Part shown: piece by piece, positions 18,579 through 27,353 of the stretch
Numbering within the stretch: position 1 is the first letter of the stretch
Layout: each line of letters begins with the position of its first letter
NCBI RefSeq assembly: GCF_000834635.1
Contig: NZ_JXQV01000005.1
Location: forward strand, 1 to 64,000
DNA: 64,000 nt
Source: Agrobacterium tumefaciens
GTDB taxonomy: Bacteria > Pseudomonadota > Alphaproteobacteria > Rhizobiales > Rhizobiaceae
Direction of reading: 5' to 3'
Made by a program: the position numbers and the translations under genes
The notes under the pieces: model-generated
Database searches by the model: none
Told to the model about the DNA's origin: nothing
What the model saw: only the letters and a program-made list of their open reading frames with translations

Positions 18579-19532
18579 TCAAAGGCCCACTGAAGCCTTT
18601 ACGGCTTCCGCACCGGGTTTGCCATCCAGCGTGGTAATACCGGAAAGCCACGTATCGATGGCTTGCGGATTGGCTTTCAACCACGCTGTGGCGGCATCCG
18701 TCGCGGTCTGGCCATCCAAAATTTCGCCCATGAGCTTGTTTTCCATGCTGACATCGAATGTCAGGTTCTTGAGCAGAGCCGTAGCATTCGGGCATTGCGC
18801 CGACCATCCAGTGCGGGCCAGCGTGTAAACCTGCGCACCGCCGAAGTTAGGCCCGAAATAATCATCGCCGCCGGAGAGATATTCGATGGAGAATTTCTCG
18901 TTCATCGGGTGTGGCGCCCAAGCCAGAAAGACGATTCCCTTCTTGGATTTGCCCGCACGATCGACCTGAGAGAGCATCGCCTGTTCGCCAGACTCGACCA
19001 GTTCCCAGCCTTTCAGCCCAAACTTCTCGTCCGCGATGATTTTCTGGATGTTCTGGTTGGCAGGCGCGCCCGGCTCGATGCCATAGATTTTCTTTTCGAA
19101 CTCATCGCCATGCTTTGCCAGATCAGCAAAGTCCTTGATGCCTTTTTCTGCCATGTAGGACGGAATGGCGAGGGTGAACTTGGCGCCTTCCAGATTCTGA
19201 CCGATCACTTCAACGGCCTTGGCAGCATTGAGGCCATCCACGAAGGATTTCTGCGCGGGCATCCAATTGCCCAAAAACACGTCTATGTCCCCGTTTTTCA
19301 TGGATTGGTATCCAATGGGCACAGACAAGGTCTTGATATCCGGCTGATATCCGAGTGCTTCCAACACGACGGAGGCGACGCCATTGGTGGCAGTGATATC
19401 CGTCCAGCCTGGATCGCTCATGCGGATCGTCTTGCATTCAGGGGCATCGGCCGCCAATGCGGGACCGGCACAGGATGCGGCAAGAAAGATAATGCCTGAC
19501 GTTATCTGCCCAATACGCGAACGTTTGTTCAT
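18579..19532 (-). CDS. choX: Choline / choline-sulfate ABC transporter substrate-binding protein (ChoX-like)
   Basis: A 317-residue periplasmic binding protein with a signal peptide ending near GPALAADA. Aromatic positions that would form the quaternary-amine cage are visible in SDPGWTDI, FLGNWMPAQ, IPSYMAEKG and LAWAPHPMN, as in ChoX and ProX-type proteins. The ATG at 19532 was chosen because AGGAG lies eight bases upstream; a longer frame exists but lacks a site. The permease and ATPase genes of the transporter are not adjacent, so this is either an orphan binding protein or works with a choVW pair elsewhere. Cotranscription with betC supports choline sulfate or choline as ligand. Confidence 0.88.
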   Translation of the reverse strand: MNKRSRIGQITSGIIFLAASCAGPALAADAPECKTIRMSDPGWTDITATNGVASVVLEALGYQPDIKTLSVPIGYQSMKNGDIDVFLGNWMPAQKSFVDGLNAAKAVEVIGQNLEGAKFTLAIPSYMAEKGIKDFADLAKHGDEFEKKIYGIEPGAPANQNIQKIIADEKFGLKGWELVESGEQAMLSQVDRAGKSKKGIVFLAWAPHPMNEKFSIEYLSGGDDYFGPNFGGAQVYTLARTGWSAQCPNATALLKNLTFDVSMENKLMGEILDGQTATDAATAWLKANPQAIDTWLSGITTLDGKPGAEAVKASVGL

Positions 19533-19625
19533 TGCCACCTCTCCTATTTCTGATTTTTCAATGAACAACGGATTGATCTTTGCCGTGAAGCGGATAATTT
19601 TTAATAGCTAATAAAAGGAATCCTT

Positions 19626-20525
19626 ATGGCAGAGCGCCCTATCAACCTTGGATGGATGCGGATGCTGGAGGTGATTGGCCGACGCGGAAGCCTGACGGCC
19701 GCCGCGCAGGAGTTGGGCCTGACCCAGCCAGCGGTGAGCTATCAAATCCGTCGGCTGGAGGATGAGCTGGGCATCCGGCTTTTGAAGCGGCAACACCGAG
19801 GGGTGGAGCTCACGCCGGAGGGCCTGCGATTTTACGATGTCGTCAGCCGACATGTGCTGGAGATCGATGCGCTCGCCGCAGAGATCAAGGGCGTATCAAG
19901 ACCCACCGTTCGTTTGCATACCGATTATGCTTTCTCGTCCCTCTGGCTCATTCCGCGAATGCAGGAATTCAGGGCGAGATTTCCCGACATCCATATCCAG
20001 ATCACGGCAAGCCAGAACCCGCCTCGCCACCCTGCGACCGACGATGATGTGCTTGTCGTTTTCGGTTCCCGCGCCGATGCCGGGGATGACGGAACCTTGC
20101 TGGTGCCAGAACGGGTGAGACCGGTCTGTGCGCCGGGCTTTCTTGACGGGAACCCTGACGGGGTTACGCCTGAGCAATTGGCCGGAATGAAGCTCATCCA
20201 TCTGGAGAGTTCATGGTCATCGACATGGTTCGACTGGTCCAGCTACCTTGCAAGCCTGGGAGTGGCTAGAGCCCCGGAGCACGGGCGGGGTGACATCAGT
20301 TGCAACACCTATTCGCTTGTCATCCAATCAGCCATTGGCAAGCAGGGCATCGCGCTGGGGTGGGCAGGACTTGTGGACGACCTCGTGGCAAGCGGTGCAC
20401 TTGTTGGCGTTGGGCCCACCCTTCAAGCGCCCGACCGTGGCTATTGGCTGGTGGGCTGCAAAGAGCGGAAAGGAGCAGCGCTGAAACTCGCCGACTGGCT
20501 GCATGGGCTGGCGGCGCCGCAATAG
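19626..20525 (+). CDS. LysR-family regulator of choline-sulfate utilisation
   Basis: A 299-residue LysR-type transcription factor. The winged HTH lies at residues 1-65 (RRGSLTAAAQELGLTQPAVSYQIRR in part). The effector domain follows, with two alpha/beta lobes (VRLHTDYAFSSLWLIPRMQEF). It is divergent from choX-betC across a 93-base gap, the classic arrangement for a LysR protein controlling its neighbours. This fits the known family of choline-sulfate-utilisation regulators linked to betC. An AT-rich stretch just before its start (near 19598-19618) probably contains the binding sites, but no half-site could be fixed by eye. Confidence 0.85.
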   Translation: MAERPINLGWMRMLEVIGRRGSLTAAAQELGLTQPAVSYQIRRLEDELGIRLLKRQHRGVELTPEGLRFYDVVSRHVLEIDALAAEIKGVSRPTVRLHTDYAFSSLWLIPRMQEFRARFPDIHIQITASQNPPRHPATDDDVLVVFGSRADAGDDGTLLVPERVRPVCAPGFLDGNPDGVTPEQLAGMKLIHLESSWSSTWFDWSSYLASLGVARAPEHGRGDISCNTYSLVIQSAIGKQGIALGWAGLVDDLVASGALVGVGPTLQAPDRGYWLVGCKERKGAALKLADWLHGLAAPQ

Positions 20526-20538
20526 TGTTCCTGCGGAC

Positions 20539-21384
20539 CTACGACACCGCAGGTTCCTTAGCCTGCCGCATACCTGAGGATTTGAGATAGGCGCTGGGGG
20601 AGCTGCCGAGCATCCGGCGAAACATGGTGGTGAAGGCGGAGACGTTTTCATAGCCCGCATCCAGCGCGACATTCGTGACGGTTTCGCCGCTTGCCAAGCG
20701 TGGAAGTGACGCGAAAATGCAGGCTTGCTGGCGCCATGTGACGAAACTAACACCGGTTTCCGCGCGGAACATGCGGGTGAATGTCCGGCGGCTCATGCCA
20801 AGCGTTTGAGCCCAATCATCAATGCTGGCATTGGCGGCGGGCGCGCTGAGAAAGTGGCGGCAGAGGGCCGACATGCTGGGGTGAGAGGGAAAGGGAAGCC
20901 CCAGCGGCTTTTCCGGCAGCTGGCTGATTTCATCCATCAGCAGTTCCATGACCAATGCGCGTCTGCGCTCACCCTTTCGTCTGGTATCCTCATCATGCAC
21001 CAGTTCCGCGATGAGATTTGCGGCAAGCACAGTGACCTCGACCACACGGGGTCTGGCCGGATTGACAACGTCAGGGTGCACATAGACCGAGTGCATTTCG
21101 ACTTGGCTGATAACTTCGCTGGAATGTAGCAAGCCCGCGGGAATGATAAGGCCGTGGCCCGGCGGCAGCATCCATCGCCCATCGCCCGAGCTGACGATGA
21201 CGACACCGCTTCGGGCAAACCACAGCTGTGTCTTGCGATGCGAATGAACGGGGCTTTTGAAGCCTTCGGCATAAAGCCGGCGAAGGGCCAGCAGGGATTC
21301 ATTATTGCCATCGATGAAGTCGAGCATCAGGTCATGCTCATCACCGCGCACGGAAATCAGAGGCTCTGCACCGACATCACTCAT
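20539..21384 (-). CDS. AraC-family transcriptional regulator with cupin sensor
   Basis: A 281-residue regulator. An N-terminal cupin-like sensor (about residues 30-110) shows HSHRKTQLWFARSG and LPPGHGLIIPAGLLHSSE. The C-terminal AraC HTH pair (about 180-275) has DDWAQTLGMSRRTFTRMFRAETG and AGYENVSAFTTMFRRMLG. The frame extends 64 codons further upstream, but the ATG at 21384 matches the cupin start and leaves room for the divergent promoter. It faces the MFS exporter gene across 114 bases and probably controls it, as this class of AraC protein often does for a neighbouring efflux gene. The ligand is unknown. Confidence 0.85.
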   Translation of the reverse strand: MSDVGAEPLISVRGDEHDLMLDFIDGNNESLLALRRLYAEGFKSPVHSHRKTQLWFARSGVVIVSSGDGRWMLPPGHGLIIPAGLLHSSEVISQVEMHSVYVHPDVVNPARPRVVEVTVLAANLIAELVHDEDTRRKGERRRALVMELLMDEISQLPEKPLGLPFPSHPSMSALCRHFLSAPAANASIDDWAQTLGMSRRTFTRMFRAETGVSFVTWRQQACIFASLPRLASGETVTNVALDAGYENVSAFTTMFRRMLGSSPSAYLKSSGMRQAKEPAVS

Positions 21385-21498
21385 TTGGCCCACTCGCGTA
21401 AAAACTAGACCACAGCACAAAAGCAGGCCGCAGACAATGCGGGTACAAGGGCCGCAATTAAAATTGACCTTACGTGCATGACATCTGGAGAGAACCCC

Positions 21499-22704
21499 AT
21501 GGCGAGTGTGAGCAGCACGAGCTTTTCTGCTGAAAAAACGACCTTTTCCATTATTGCGGCGGCGAGCTTCTGCCACATGCTGAACGATATCATGCAGTCT
21601 CTGCTGACATCGCTTTACCCGCTGCTAAAGGAAAATTACGCGCTGGATTTCGTCCAGATCGGCCTGCTAACCTTTGCCTTTCAGGTAACGGCTTCGCTGT
21701 TGCAGCCTGCGGTGGGCATTGCCACAGACAAATGGCCGATGCCATTTTCTCTGCCGGTTGCGATGCTTTCCACCTGCGCGGGGCTGTTTACGCTGGCCTA
21801 TGCCCACAGTTTCTCGGTTCTGATTATCGGCGCGTGCCTGATCGGCATCGGCTCGGCCATTTTCCACCCTGAAGCATCGCGCGTGGCCCGCTCGGCTTCC
21901 GGCGGTCGCCACGGATTGGCCCAATCCTTCTTTCAGGTGGGGGGCAATACGGGCACGGCCATCGGGCCGCTTCTGGCAGCCTTCATCGTTCTGCCGATGG
22001 GCCAGCAGAGCCTCAGCTGGTTTTCGCTGATTGCGCTGGTGGGATTTGCCGTGCTTTCATGGGTCAGCGTTTGGTACAGCCGCCACCGCCGCAGCACTGC
22101 AGGCCGTGCCCCTGTGAGCCGCACCCTGCCTTTGCCGCGCAATACCGTGATGCTGACATTGCTGGTGCTGATTATTCTGACAGCGACCAAGAACGCCTAT
22201 CTTGCCAGCCTTTCCAGCTACTTCACCTTCTATACGATCGAGAAATTCGGACTTTCTGTGCAGAATGCACAATTGCTGCTTTTCCTGTTCCTCGGCGCAT
22301 CGGCAGCGGGTGTGTTCTTCGGTGGTCCGATTGGTGACAAGTTCGGCTCCCGCGTTGTCATCTGGTTCTCGATTCTGGGCGTGATACCCTTTGCGCTGAT
22401 GCTGCCCTATGCCAATCTGGCGTGGACAATCGTTCTCGTCGTGCTGATCGGCTTCATCTTCTCCTCCGCATTTTCCGCCATCGTGGTGTTTGCGCAGGAA
22501 CTGGTGCCGGGGCGCGTTGGGCTTATCGCGGGCATGTTCTTTGGCTTTGCCTTCGGTTTCGGTGGCATTGGTGCGGCGGTTCTGGGCGTGTTTGCCGACC
22601 GGGAAGGCATCGAATTCGTCTACCGCATCTGCTCCTACATGCCGCTTTTGGGCCTGCTGACGGTGTTCCTGCCGCAATTGCCAAGCCGCAAACGCGCAGC
22701 GTGA
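21499..22704 (+). CDS. MFS exporter, fosmidomycin-resistance (Fsr) family
   Basis: A 401-residue membrane protein with about 12 helices. The N-terminal signature SFCHMLNDIMQSLLTSLYPLL (split over helix 1) and the segment GIGSAIFHPEASRVAR are typical of the Fsr family of drug/metabolite exporters. The ATG at 21499 is preserved behind GGAGA at eight bases; an in-frame ATG at 21478 is less likely. It is divergent from an AraC regulator and ends at a strong terminator. The natural substrate is unknown, and resistance to fosmidomycin is only a family label. Confidence 0.85.
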   Translation: MASVSSTSFSAEKTTFSIIAAASFCHMLNDIMQSLLTSLYPLLKENYALDFVQIGLLTFAFQVTASLLQPAVGIATDKWPMPFSLPVAMLSTCAGLFTLAYAHSFSVLIIGACLIGIGSAIFHPEASRVARSASGGRHGLAQSFFQVGGNTGTAIGPLLAAFIVLPMGQQSLSWFSLIALVGFAVLSWVSVWYSRHRRSTAGRAPVSRTLPLPRNTVMLTLLVLIILTATKNAYLASLSSYFTFYTIEKFGLSVQNAQLLLFLFLGASAAGVFFGGPIGDKFGSRVVIWFSILGVIPFALMLPYANLAWTIVLVVLIGFIFSSAFSAIVVFAQELVPGRVGLIAGMFFGFAFGFGGIGAAVLGVFADREGIEFVYRICSYMPLLGLLTVFLPQLPSRKRAA

Positions 22705-22711
22705 AGACACG

Positions 22712-22747
22712 AAAAAGCCGCCCGGATTTCCATCCGGGCGGCTTTTT
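22712..22747. terminator. Bidirectional rho-independent terminator
   Basis: A perfect 16-bp inverted repeat (22712-22727 with 22732-22747, loop TTCC) whose stem is flanked by A5 on one side and T5 on the other. It can therefore end transcription of both the MFS gene (+) and minE (-), which converge on it. Confidence 0.92.
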
Positions 22748-22764
22748 CATTTTATGCTCTGGTA

Positions 22765-23025
22765 TCAGGCAGCGCGCAGATGCGCGGCCAAAGGAATTTC
22801 CACATCGATTTCCAGCACCGAGACATGCTCATCGCTGTCCATCTTGACGTGAACCTTGTCACTATCGATCTGAACATGTTTCGCGATAACGGCGAGGATT
22901 TCCTCACGCAGCAGGGCCACCAGCTCGTTGCCAGCACCGTTGCGTTCATGGGCAAGCAGAACCTGTAACCGTTCCCGGGCAAGAGGTGCCGATTTCTGTT
23001 TGCGGAAAAGGTTGAAAATGCTCAT
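22765..23025 (-). CDS. minE: Cell division topological specificity factor MinE
   Basis: An 86-residue protein that stimulates the MinD ATPase and drives Min oscillation. The N-terminal membrane-targeting and anti-MinCD part reads [14 protein letters not shown] followed by [13 protein letters not shown]. The C-terminal topological domain contains [16 protein letters not shown] and a [11 protein letters not shown] strand. The length matches the family. The ATG overlaps the minD stop codon, and it is the last gene of minCDE, closed by the perfect terminator downstream. Confidence 0.97.
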   Translation of the reverse strand: MSIFNLFRKQKSAPLARERLQVLLAHERNGAGNELVALLREEILAVIAKHVQIDSDKVHVKMDSDEHVSVLEIDVEIPLAAHLRAA

Positions 23026-23834
23026 GCGGCCCTCCCGAAGAACTTGGCGAAGATGCCACGCTTTTCGCCGGGGATGGTCATGGGAATGTCTTCCCCACGC
23101 AGACGGCGGGCCGCATCAAAATACGCCATCGCAGGCGGCGACTTGGCGTCTGCCAGCGTAACCGGCGCGCCGACGTTGGATGCGCGAAGCACGTCCATGC
23201 TTTCTGGAATGATGCCAATCAACGGAATGGACAGGATTTCCAGCACGTCTTCGACCTTCAGCATATCGCCACGCTCGGCACGGGCAGAATCGTACCGGGT
23301 CAGCAGCAGATGCTTTTCCATGCGCTCGCCGCGTTCAGCCTTGAGCGTCTTGGAGTCCAGCAGGCCGATGATGCGATCGGAATCTCGCACGGACGACACT
23401 TCCGGGTTGGTAACGACAACGGCGACATCCGCATGGCGCATGGCAAGCGTCGCGCCGCGCTCGATGCCGGCAGGGCTATCGCAGATCACCCAGTCAAAAT
23501 GCTTCTTCAGTTCGCCGATGACCCATTCGACACCTTCGGGCGTCAGATTGTCCTTGTCGCGCGTTTGCGACGCCGGGAGCAAGAACAGGGTATCTAGGCG
23601 CTTGTCGCGGATCAGCGCCTGGGTGAGCTTCGCATCGCCCTGGATGACGTTGACCAGATCATACACGACGCGGCGTTCCGCACCCATGACCAGATCGAGA
23701 TTGCGCAGACCGACATCGAAATCCACGACGACGACCTTTTCGTTATTCTGTGCCAGCGCCGCACCGAGCGCGGCAGTCGATGTGGTTTTGCCCACGCCTC
23801 CCTTGCCGGACGTAACGACAACTACCTTCCCCAT
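23022..23834 (-). CDS. minD: Septum-site determining ATPase MinD
   Basis: A 270-residue deviant-Walker ATPase that recruits MinC to the membrane. The signature KGGVGKTT with the two lysines is at residues 11-18. Switch regions [13 protein letters not shown] and [11 protein letters not shown] follow. A C-terminal amphipathic membrane-targeting helix ([11 protein letters not shown]) ends the protein. The ATG at 23834 lies behind GGAGAG and starts the conserved [10 protein letters not shown]; upstream in-frame codons are non-conserved. The gene lies 32 bases after minC and overlaps minE by four bases. Confidence 0.98.
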   Translation of the reverse strand: MGKVVVVTSGKGGVGKTTSTAALGAALAQNNEKVVVVDFDVGLRNLDLVMGAERRVVYDLVNVIQGDAKLTQALIRDKRLDTLFLLPASQTRDKDNLTPEGVEWVIGELKKHFDWVICDSPAGIERGATLAMRHADVAVVVTNPEVSSVRDSDRIIGLLDSKTLKAERGERMEKHLLLTRYDSARAERGDMLKVEDVLEILSIPLIGIIPESMDVLRASNVGAPVTLADAKSPPAMAYFDAARRLRGEDIPMTIPGEKRGIFAKFFGRAA

Positions 23835-23866
23835 ACTGCTCTCCTGTTCGCTTTGCCGCATGCGGC

Positions 23867-24598
23867 TTATTTGAGTTTGTCCGCTTTGATCGTGTCATCT
23901 TCCAGCCAGAGCTGGACGGCCTGACCGCGAAATTTCGGATCGATATCTTCAGCAACCTTGTAGACGCCATCGATGGCCAGCAGCTCTGCCTCCAGCTTCT
24001 TGCAGAAAATCCGCGCAGAAGCATTGCCGAGGGAACCGGCCATGGCGCGGCCACGCAGGGCGCCATAAATGTGGATGGAGCCACCCGCGATGACCTCTGC
24101 ACCAGAGGCCACCGAACCCACGACCGTTACATCACCCTCAGGGAAGACGATGGACTGGCCAGAGCGGACCGGTTCGCTGATCATCAACGACTGCACCACG
24201 CTACGGATTTCCGTCACCGCCGGGCGGACCGGTTCATCGGCAATCTCGACGGTGGCGAGCGAGACCGGCTCGACATCCGAGGCGGCCTTACCACCCTTCA
24301 ACGCTGGCGGCATGCCAGGTTCGACCATGGATGGGCGCGCACCCTCGATGCCCATGATGGCGACGTTGCGGGCAAAAAGCTCTGCCAGCAGGGCTTTCAG
24401 CCCGGCCTTGTCCAGCTTCAACTCCGCCACATCCAGCACAACCGGGCGCGACAGAAAGAACCCGGCAGACCGCGCTGCCAGATCGTCAAGCCGCTCCAGC
24501 CAGTGATCCAAAGGCTGTTCGGGCGAAAGCACGACCGCAAGAAACGAGCGGCCTTTGATACGGATGGAACGTGAGGTGTCTGTTAGCACTTTGGTCAT
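23867..24598 (-). CDS. minC: Septum-site determining inhibitor MinC
   Basis: A 243-residue inhibitor of FtsZ assembly. The N-terminal FtsZ-inhibiting domain (about residues 8-95) includes IRIKGRSFLAVVLSPE. A linker of about 45 residues follows. The C-terminal beta-helix domain (about 140-240) shows RSGQSIVFPEGDVTVVGSV, AGGSIHIYGALRGRAMAG and GNASARIFCKKLEAELLAI, the MinD-binding and dimerising face. The ATG at 24598 gives the normal length; a TTG-type extension upstream has no support. It is the first gene of minCDE and has a CtrA-type box 42 bases upstream. Confidence 0.96.
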   Translation of the reverse strand: MTKVLTDTSRSIRIKGRSFLAVVLSPEQPLDHWLERLDDLAARSAGFFLSRPVVLDVAELKLDKAGLKALLAELFARNVAIMGIEGARPSMVEPGMPPALKGGKAASDVEPVSLATVEIADEPVRPAVTEIRSVVQSLMISEPVRSGQSIVFPEGDVTVVGSVASGAEVIAGGSIHIYGALRGRAMAGSLGNASARIFCKKLEAELLAIDGVYKVAEDIDPKFRGQAVQLWLEDDTIKADKLK

Positions 24599-24639
24599 CT
24601 TGGTAAACAAATCATTGATATTAGGTAGCGTAGATACGG

Positions 24640-24655
24640 TTAACAAATGGTTAAC
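24640..24655. promoter_or_regulatory. CtrA-type binding box upstream of minCDE
   Basis: TTAACAAATGGTTAAC matches the full CtrA consensus TTAA-N7-TTAAC and is nearly palindromic. It lies 42 bases upstream of the minC start, in the 347-base gap shared with the divergent ABC transporter gene at 24946. CtrA is the cell-cycle master regulator of alphaproteobacteria, so this links Min control of division to the cell cycle. The rest of the gap shows no gene. Confidence 0.65.
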
Positions 24656-24945
24656 AAGCCCTGTTTCGTACCACTGAAATTAACCCCACGACAGCCTTGA
24701 CAACACCGGATTTAACGGTGCCAAAAAGCGAGCATAGTGCTGAAATTCCATGTGATTCTGTTTTCGCTTGATGCAGGCGATGACAGCTTCCCTCTCTCGT
24801 ATGAGCCCTCCCATCGGCTGTTAGGTTAGGCGCGGTTATACGTTAGAAAAATATTCCAAAAAGCTGCATCTTTTTGCGTCTTTCTGCCGTTTAAACGGGC
24901 AGGAATTGTGAGAAGACATCACAAGAAAATCCTGAAAGGCACATC

Positions 24946-25719
24946 ATGAACTGGCTCAAGACAATCACCACCGCTGCGGCAATCAATGCTGCGATGTTCG
25001 CACCGACATTTGCAGGCGAAAACCTTGACCAGATCAAGTCCGCAGGCGTTCTGAAGATCGGCACAGAAGGCACCTACGCGCCCTTCACGTTTCACGATGC
25101 AGCCAACAAGCTGGTCGGTTTCGACGTGGAAATTGGCGAAGCCGTTGCCAAGAAGCTCGGCGTTAAGGCCGAATTCGTGGAAGGCAAATGGGATGGCCTG
25201 ATCGCTGGTCTGGATGCCAAGCGTTATGACGCGGTCATCAATCAGGTTGGCATTACCGAAGCGCGCAAGCAGAAATACGCGTTTTCAGAGCCCTACATTG
25301 CCTCCAAGGCTGTGCTGATCGTCAGTGAGAAAAACACAGACATCAAGGATTTTGCCGATCTGAAGGGCAAGAAGTCGGCGCAATCGCTGAGCAGCAACTT
25401 TGGCAAGATTGCCACGGAAGCCGGTGCTGAACTGGTTGGTACTGACGGTTTTGACCAGTCGATCCAGCTGGTTCTGACCGGCCGCGCCGATTCGACCATC
25501 AATGACAGCCTCTCCTTCCTTGATTTCAAAAAGAAGCAGCCGCAGGCTCCGGTCAAGATCGTAGCTGAAAAGCCGGGCGCTGACTATTCTGGCATTATCG
25601 TGCGCAAGGGCGATGACGAGCTGGTCGCCTCCATCAACAAGGCGCTGGCTGACATCAAGGCTGACGGCACCTACAAGGTCATTTCCGACAAATATTTCGG
25701 TCAAGACGTTTCCAAATAA
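24946..25719 (+). CDS. Polar amino-acid ABC transporter substrate-binding protein (cystine-like)
   Basis: A 257-residue periplasmic binding protein of family 3. The signal peptide covers residues 1-23 (cleavage after TFAG or nearby). Ligand-binding segments GTEGTYAPFTFHD, GFDVEIGEAVAKKLG, WDGLIAGLDAKRYDAVINQVGIT and SEPYIAS are characteristic. The pattern is close to the FliY/TcyA-type cystine-binding proteins; this substrate is a guess from similarity. It is the first of three genes encoding a complete transporter. A double hairpin follows, which should raise its mRNA level relative to the permease and ATPase. Confidence 0.85.
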   Translation: MNWLKTITTAAAINAAMFAPTFAGENLDQIKSAGVLKIGTEGTYAPFTFHDAANKLVGFDVEIGEAVAKKLGVKAEFVEGKWDGLIAGLDAKRYDAVINQVGITEARKQKYAFSEPYIASKAVLIVSEKNTDIKDFADLKGKKSAQSLSSNFGKIATEAGAELVGTDGFDQSIQLVLTGRADSTINDSLSFLDFKKKQPQAPVKIVAEKPGADYSGIIVRKGDDELVASINKALADIKADGTYKVISDKYFGQDVSK

Positions 25720-25730
25720 GCTGATGTGAA

Positions 25731-25800
25731 GCCTGTTCTCCACGCGAGAAACAGGCCATTATCCAGCAACATTACGGGTCCGGCGCATGGCGCCGGATTT
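25731..25800 (+). terminator. Tandem intercistronic hairpins after the binding-protein gene
   Basis: Two stem-loops stand between the binding-protein and permease genes. The first pairs GCCTGTTCTC with GAGAAACAGGC (25731-25756), with one bulge. The second pairs TCCGGCGC (25779-25786) with GCGCCGGA (25790-25797) around ATG and is followed by only three T. Such elements allow partial read-through and protect the upstream mRNA, giving excess binding protein. Confidence 0.6.
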
Positions 25801-25823
25801 CGCGTTTTCTGAAGGGGTTTGCC

Positions 25824-26504
25824 GTGCCGCACTGGCTTCAACTGATGATGGATTCTTTGCCTACGCTGCTCTGGGCGGGGGTGAAGTTTACCATTCCGCT
25901 CACACTTCTGTCGTTTGCCTTCGGATTGACCCTCGGCCTTGCCACCGCCGTGGCGCGACTGTTCGGCCCTGCCCCGCTGCGGTTGCTGGCAAGGTTCTAT
26001 GTGTGGGTGATCCGGGGCACGCCCTTACTGGTCCAGCTTTTCGTGATCTTCTACGGCCTGCCGAGCATAGGCATTCTGCTCGATGCCTTCCCGGCAGCCT
26101 TGATCGGCTTCACGCTGAATGTTGGAGCCTACACGTCCGAAATTATCAGAGCTGCGATTTCATCCGTTCCGAAGGGCCAGTGGGAGGCCGCTTTCTCCAC
26201 CGGCATGAACTGGCGCCAAGCCATGCAGAGAACAATCCTGCCGCAGGCGAGCCGGGTGGCAGTGCCGCCGCTTTCGAACACCTTCATTTCGCTGGTGAAA
26301 GATACGTCTCTTGCAGCTGCCATTACAGTGCCGGAACTGTTTCAATCTGCACAGAGAATCGTCGCCACCACCTATGAACCGTTGATTCTTTATATCCTCG
26401 CGGCCCTCATCTACCTCTGCTTAAGTTCTGTTCTATCGACGTTGCAGGCGCGGCTTGAGGTGCGATTTGCCCGTTATGGCGGCATAATGGAGAACAGCCG
26501 ATGA
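25824..26504 (+). CDS. Polar amino-acid ABC transporter permease (cystine-like)
   Basis: A 226-residue inner-membrane permease of the HisM/YecS type with about five helices. The N-terminal block LPTLLWAGVKFTIPLTLLS and the pattern YVWVIRGTPLLVQLF are family hallmarks. The EAA loop reads EAAFSTGMNWRQAMQRTILPQA (split here as EAAFSTGMNW and RTILPQA), which couples to the ATPase. It follows the binding-protein gene after the hairpins and overlaps the ATPase gene by four bases. Only one permease is present, so it should act as a homodimer. Confidence 0.9.
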   Translation: MPHWLQLMMDSLPTLLWAGVKFTIPLTLLSFAFGLTLGLATAVARLFGPAPLRLLARFYVWVIRGTPLLVQLFVIFYGLPSIGILLDAFPAALIGFTLNVGAYTSEIIRAAISSVPKGQWEAAFSTGMNWRQAMQRTILPQASRVAVPPLSNTFISLVKDTSLAAAITVPELFQSAQRIVATTYEPLILYILAALIYLCLSSVLSTLQARLEVRFARYGGIMENSR

Positions 26505-27256
26505 TCGAGCTTTCCAATATTGAAAAACGCTTTGGCGATGCGGTCATTCTGAAAGACATTTCGCTGAGCTTTCCAGACGGCAGCGTCACAGCACTTGTTG
26601 GGCCATCGGGTGGCGGCAAGAGCACGCTGCTGCGCTGCATCAACCTGTTGGAACTGCCGACAGAGGGAACGGTGCGCATTGGCGATGAAGCGACGACGTT
26701 TACCGCAGGCACCAGAGTTTCATGGCAATCGATCCAGAAAATTCGCCGTCAGACCGGCATGGTGTTCCAGAACTTTCAGCTGTTTCCGCATCGCACGGCG
26801 ATTGAAAACGTGATGGAAGGCCTGCTGATCGTCCAGAAATGGTCTCGCGAAAAGGCACGCGAGCGGGCCATGGAGCTTTTGACCAAGGTCGGCATGGCGC
26901 ACAAGGCCGATGCCTGGCCAGCCAATCTTTCTGGTGGCCAACAGCAGCGCGTGGCGATTGCAAGGGCGCTCGGCCCATCTCCGCAAGTGCTGCTCTGCGA
27001 TGAGCCAACCTCTGCTCTTGACCCTGAGCTTTCGGAGGAAGTGGTCGATGTGCTGGGCCAGCTTGCCCGCGAGGGAACGACTATGGTGATGGCAACGCAT
27101 GATCTGCGCCTTGCATCCCGCATTGCCAATAATGTGGTGTTTCTGGAAGCGGGCAAAGTGGTCGAGACCGGTTCGTCCGATGCGATTTTCCGCACACCGA
27201 GCCAGGAACGCACGCGCCGCTTCGTTTCATCGATCAACGCGGCGCAAACACTCTGA
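26501..27256 (+). CDS. Polar amino-acid ABC transporter ATP-binding protein (cystine-like)
   Basis: A 251-residue ABC ATPase. Walker A is GPSGGGKST at about residue 35. The Q-loop region contains [12 protein letters not shown], the signature motif is [15 protein letters not shown], and Walker B is [14 protein letters not shown] with the switch His in MATHDLRLA. It belongs to the GlnQ/HisP/YecC group. Its start overlaps the permease stop codon. It ends 97 bases before pccB; no terminator was seen between them. Confidence 0.92.
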   Translation: MIELSNIEKRFGDAVILKDISLSFPDGSVTALVGPSGGGKSTLLRCINLLELPTEGTVRIGDEATTFTAGTRVSWQSIQKIRRQTGMVFQNFQLFPHRTAIENVMEGLLIVQKWSREKARERAMELLTKVGMAHKADAWPANLSGGQQQRVAIARALGPSPQVLLCDEPTSALDPELSEEVVDVLGQLAREGTTMVMATHDLRLASRIANNVVFLEAGKVVETGSSDAIFRTPSQERTRRFVSSINAAQTL

Positions 27257-27353
27257 CCCGATAAAAATCGGCAATCGAGACCATCGTAGACTGTTTTCAA
27301 TTCTGGATTTGATATCTAAGTCAGGATTGAAGACATTCGCATGGGGAGGCTGC

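Noticed and set aside
18663-19499. A 278-residue plus-strand frame
   Set aside because: Antisense to choX, which has a signal peptide, a strong ribosome-binding site and ligand-binding residues.
23044-23874. A 276-residue plus-strand frame, rich in Ser and Arg
   Set aside because: Antisense to minD, whose Walker motif and length are unambiguous.
27099-27353. N-terminal extension of pccB into the ABC ATPase gene
   Set aside because: The extra 85 residues are out-of-frame translation of the ATPase gene; GGGGAGG before ATG 27354 marks the true start.
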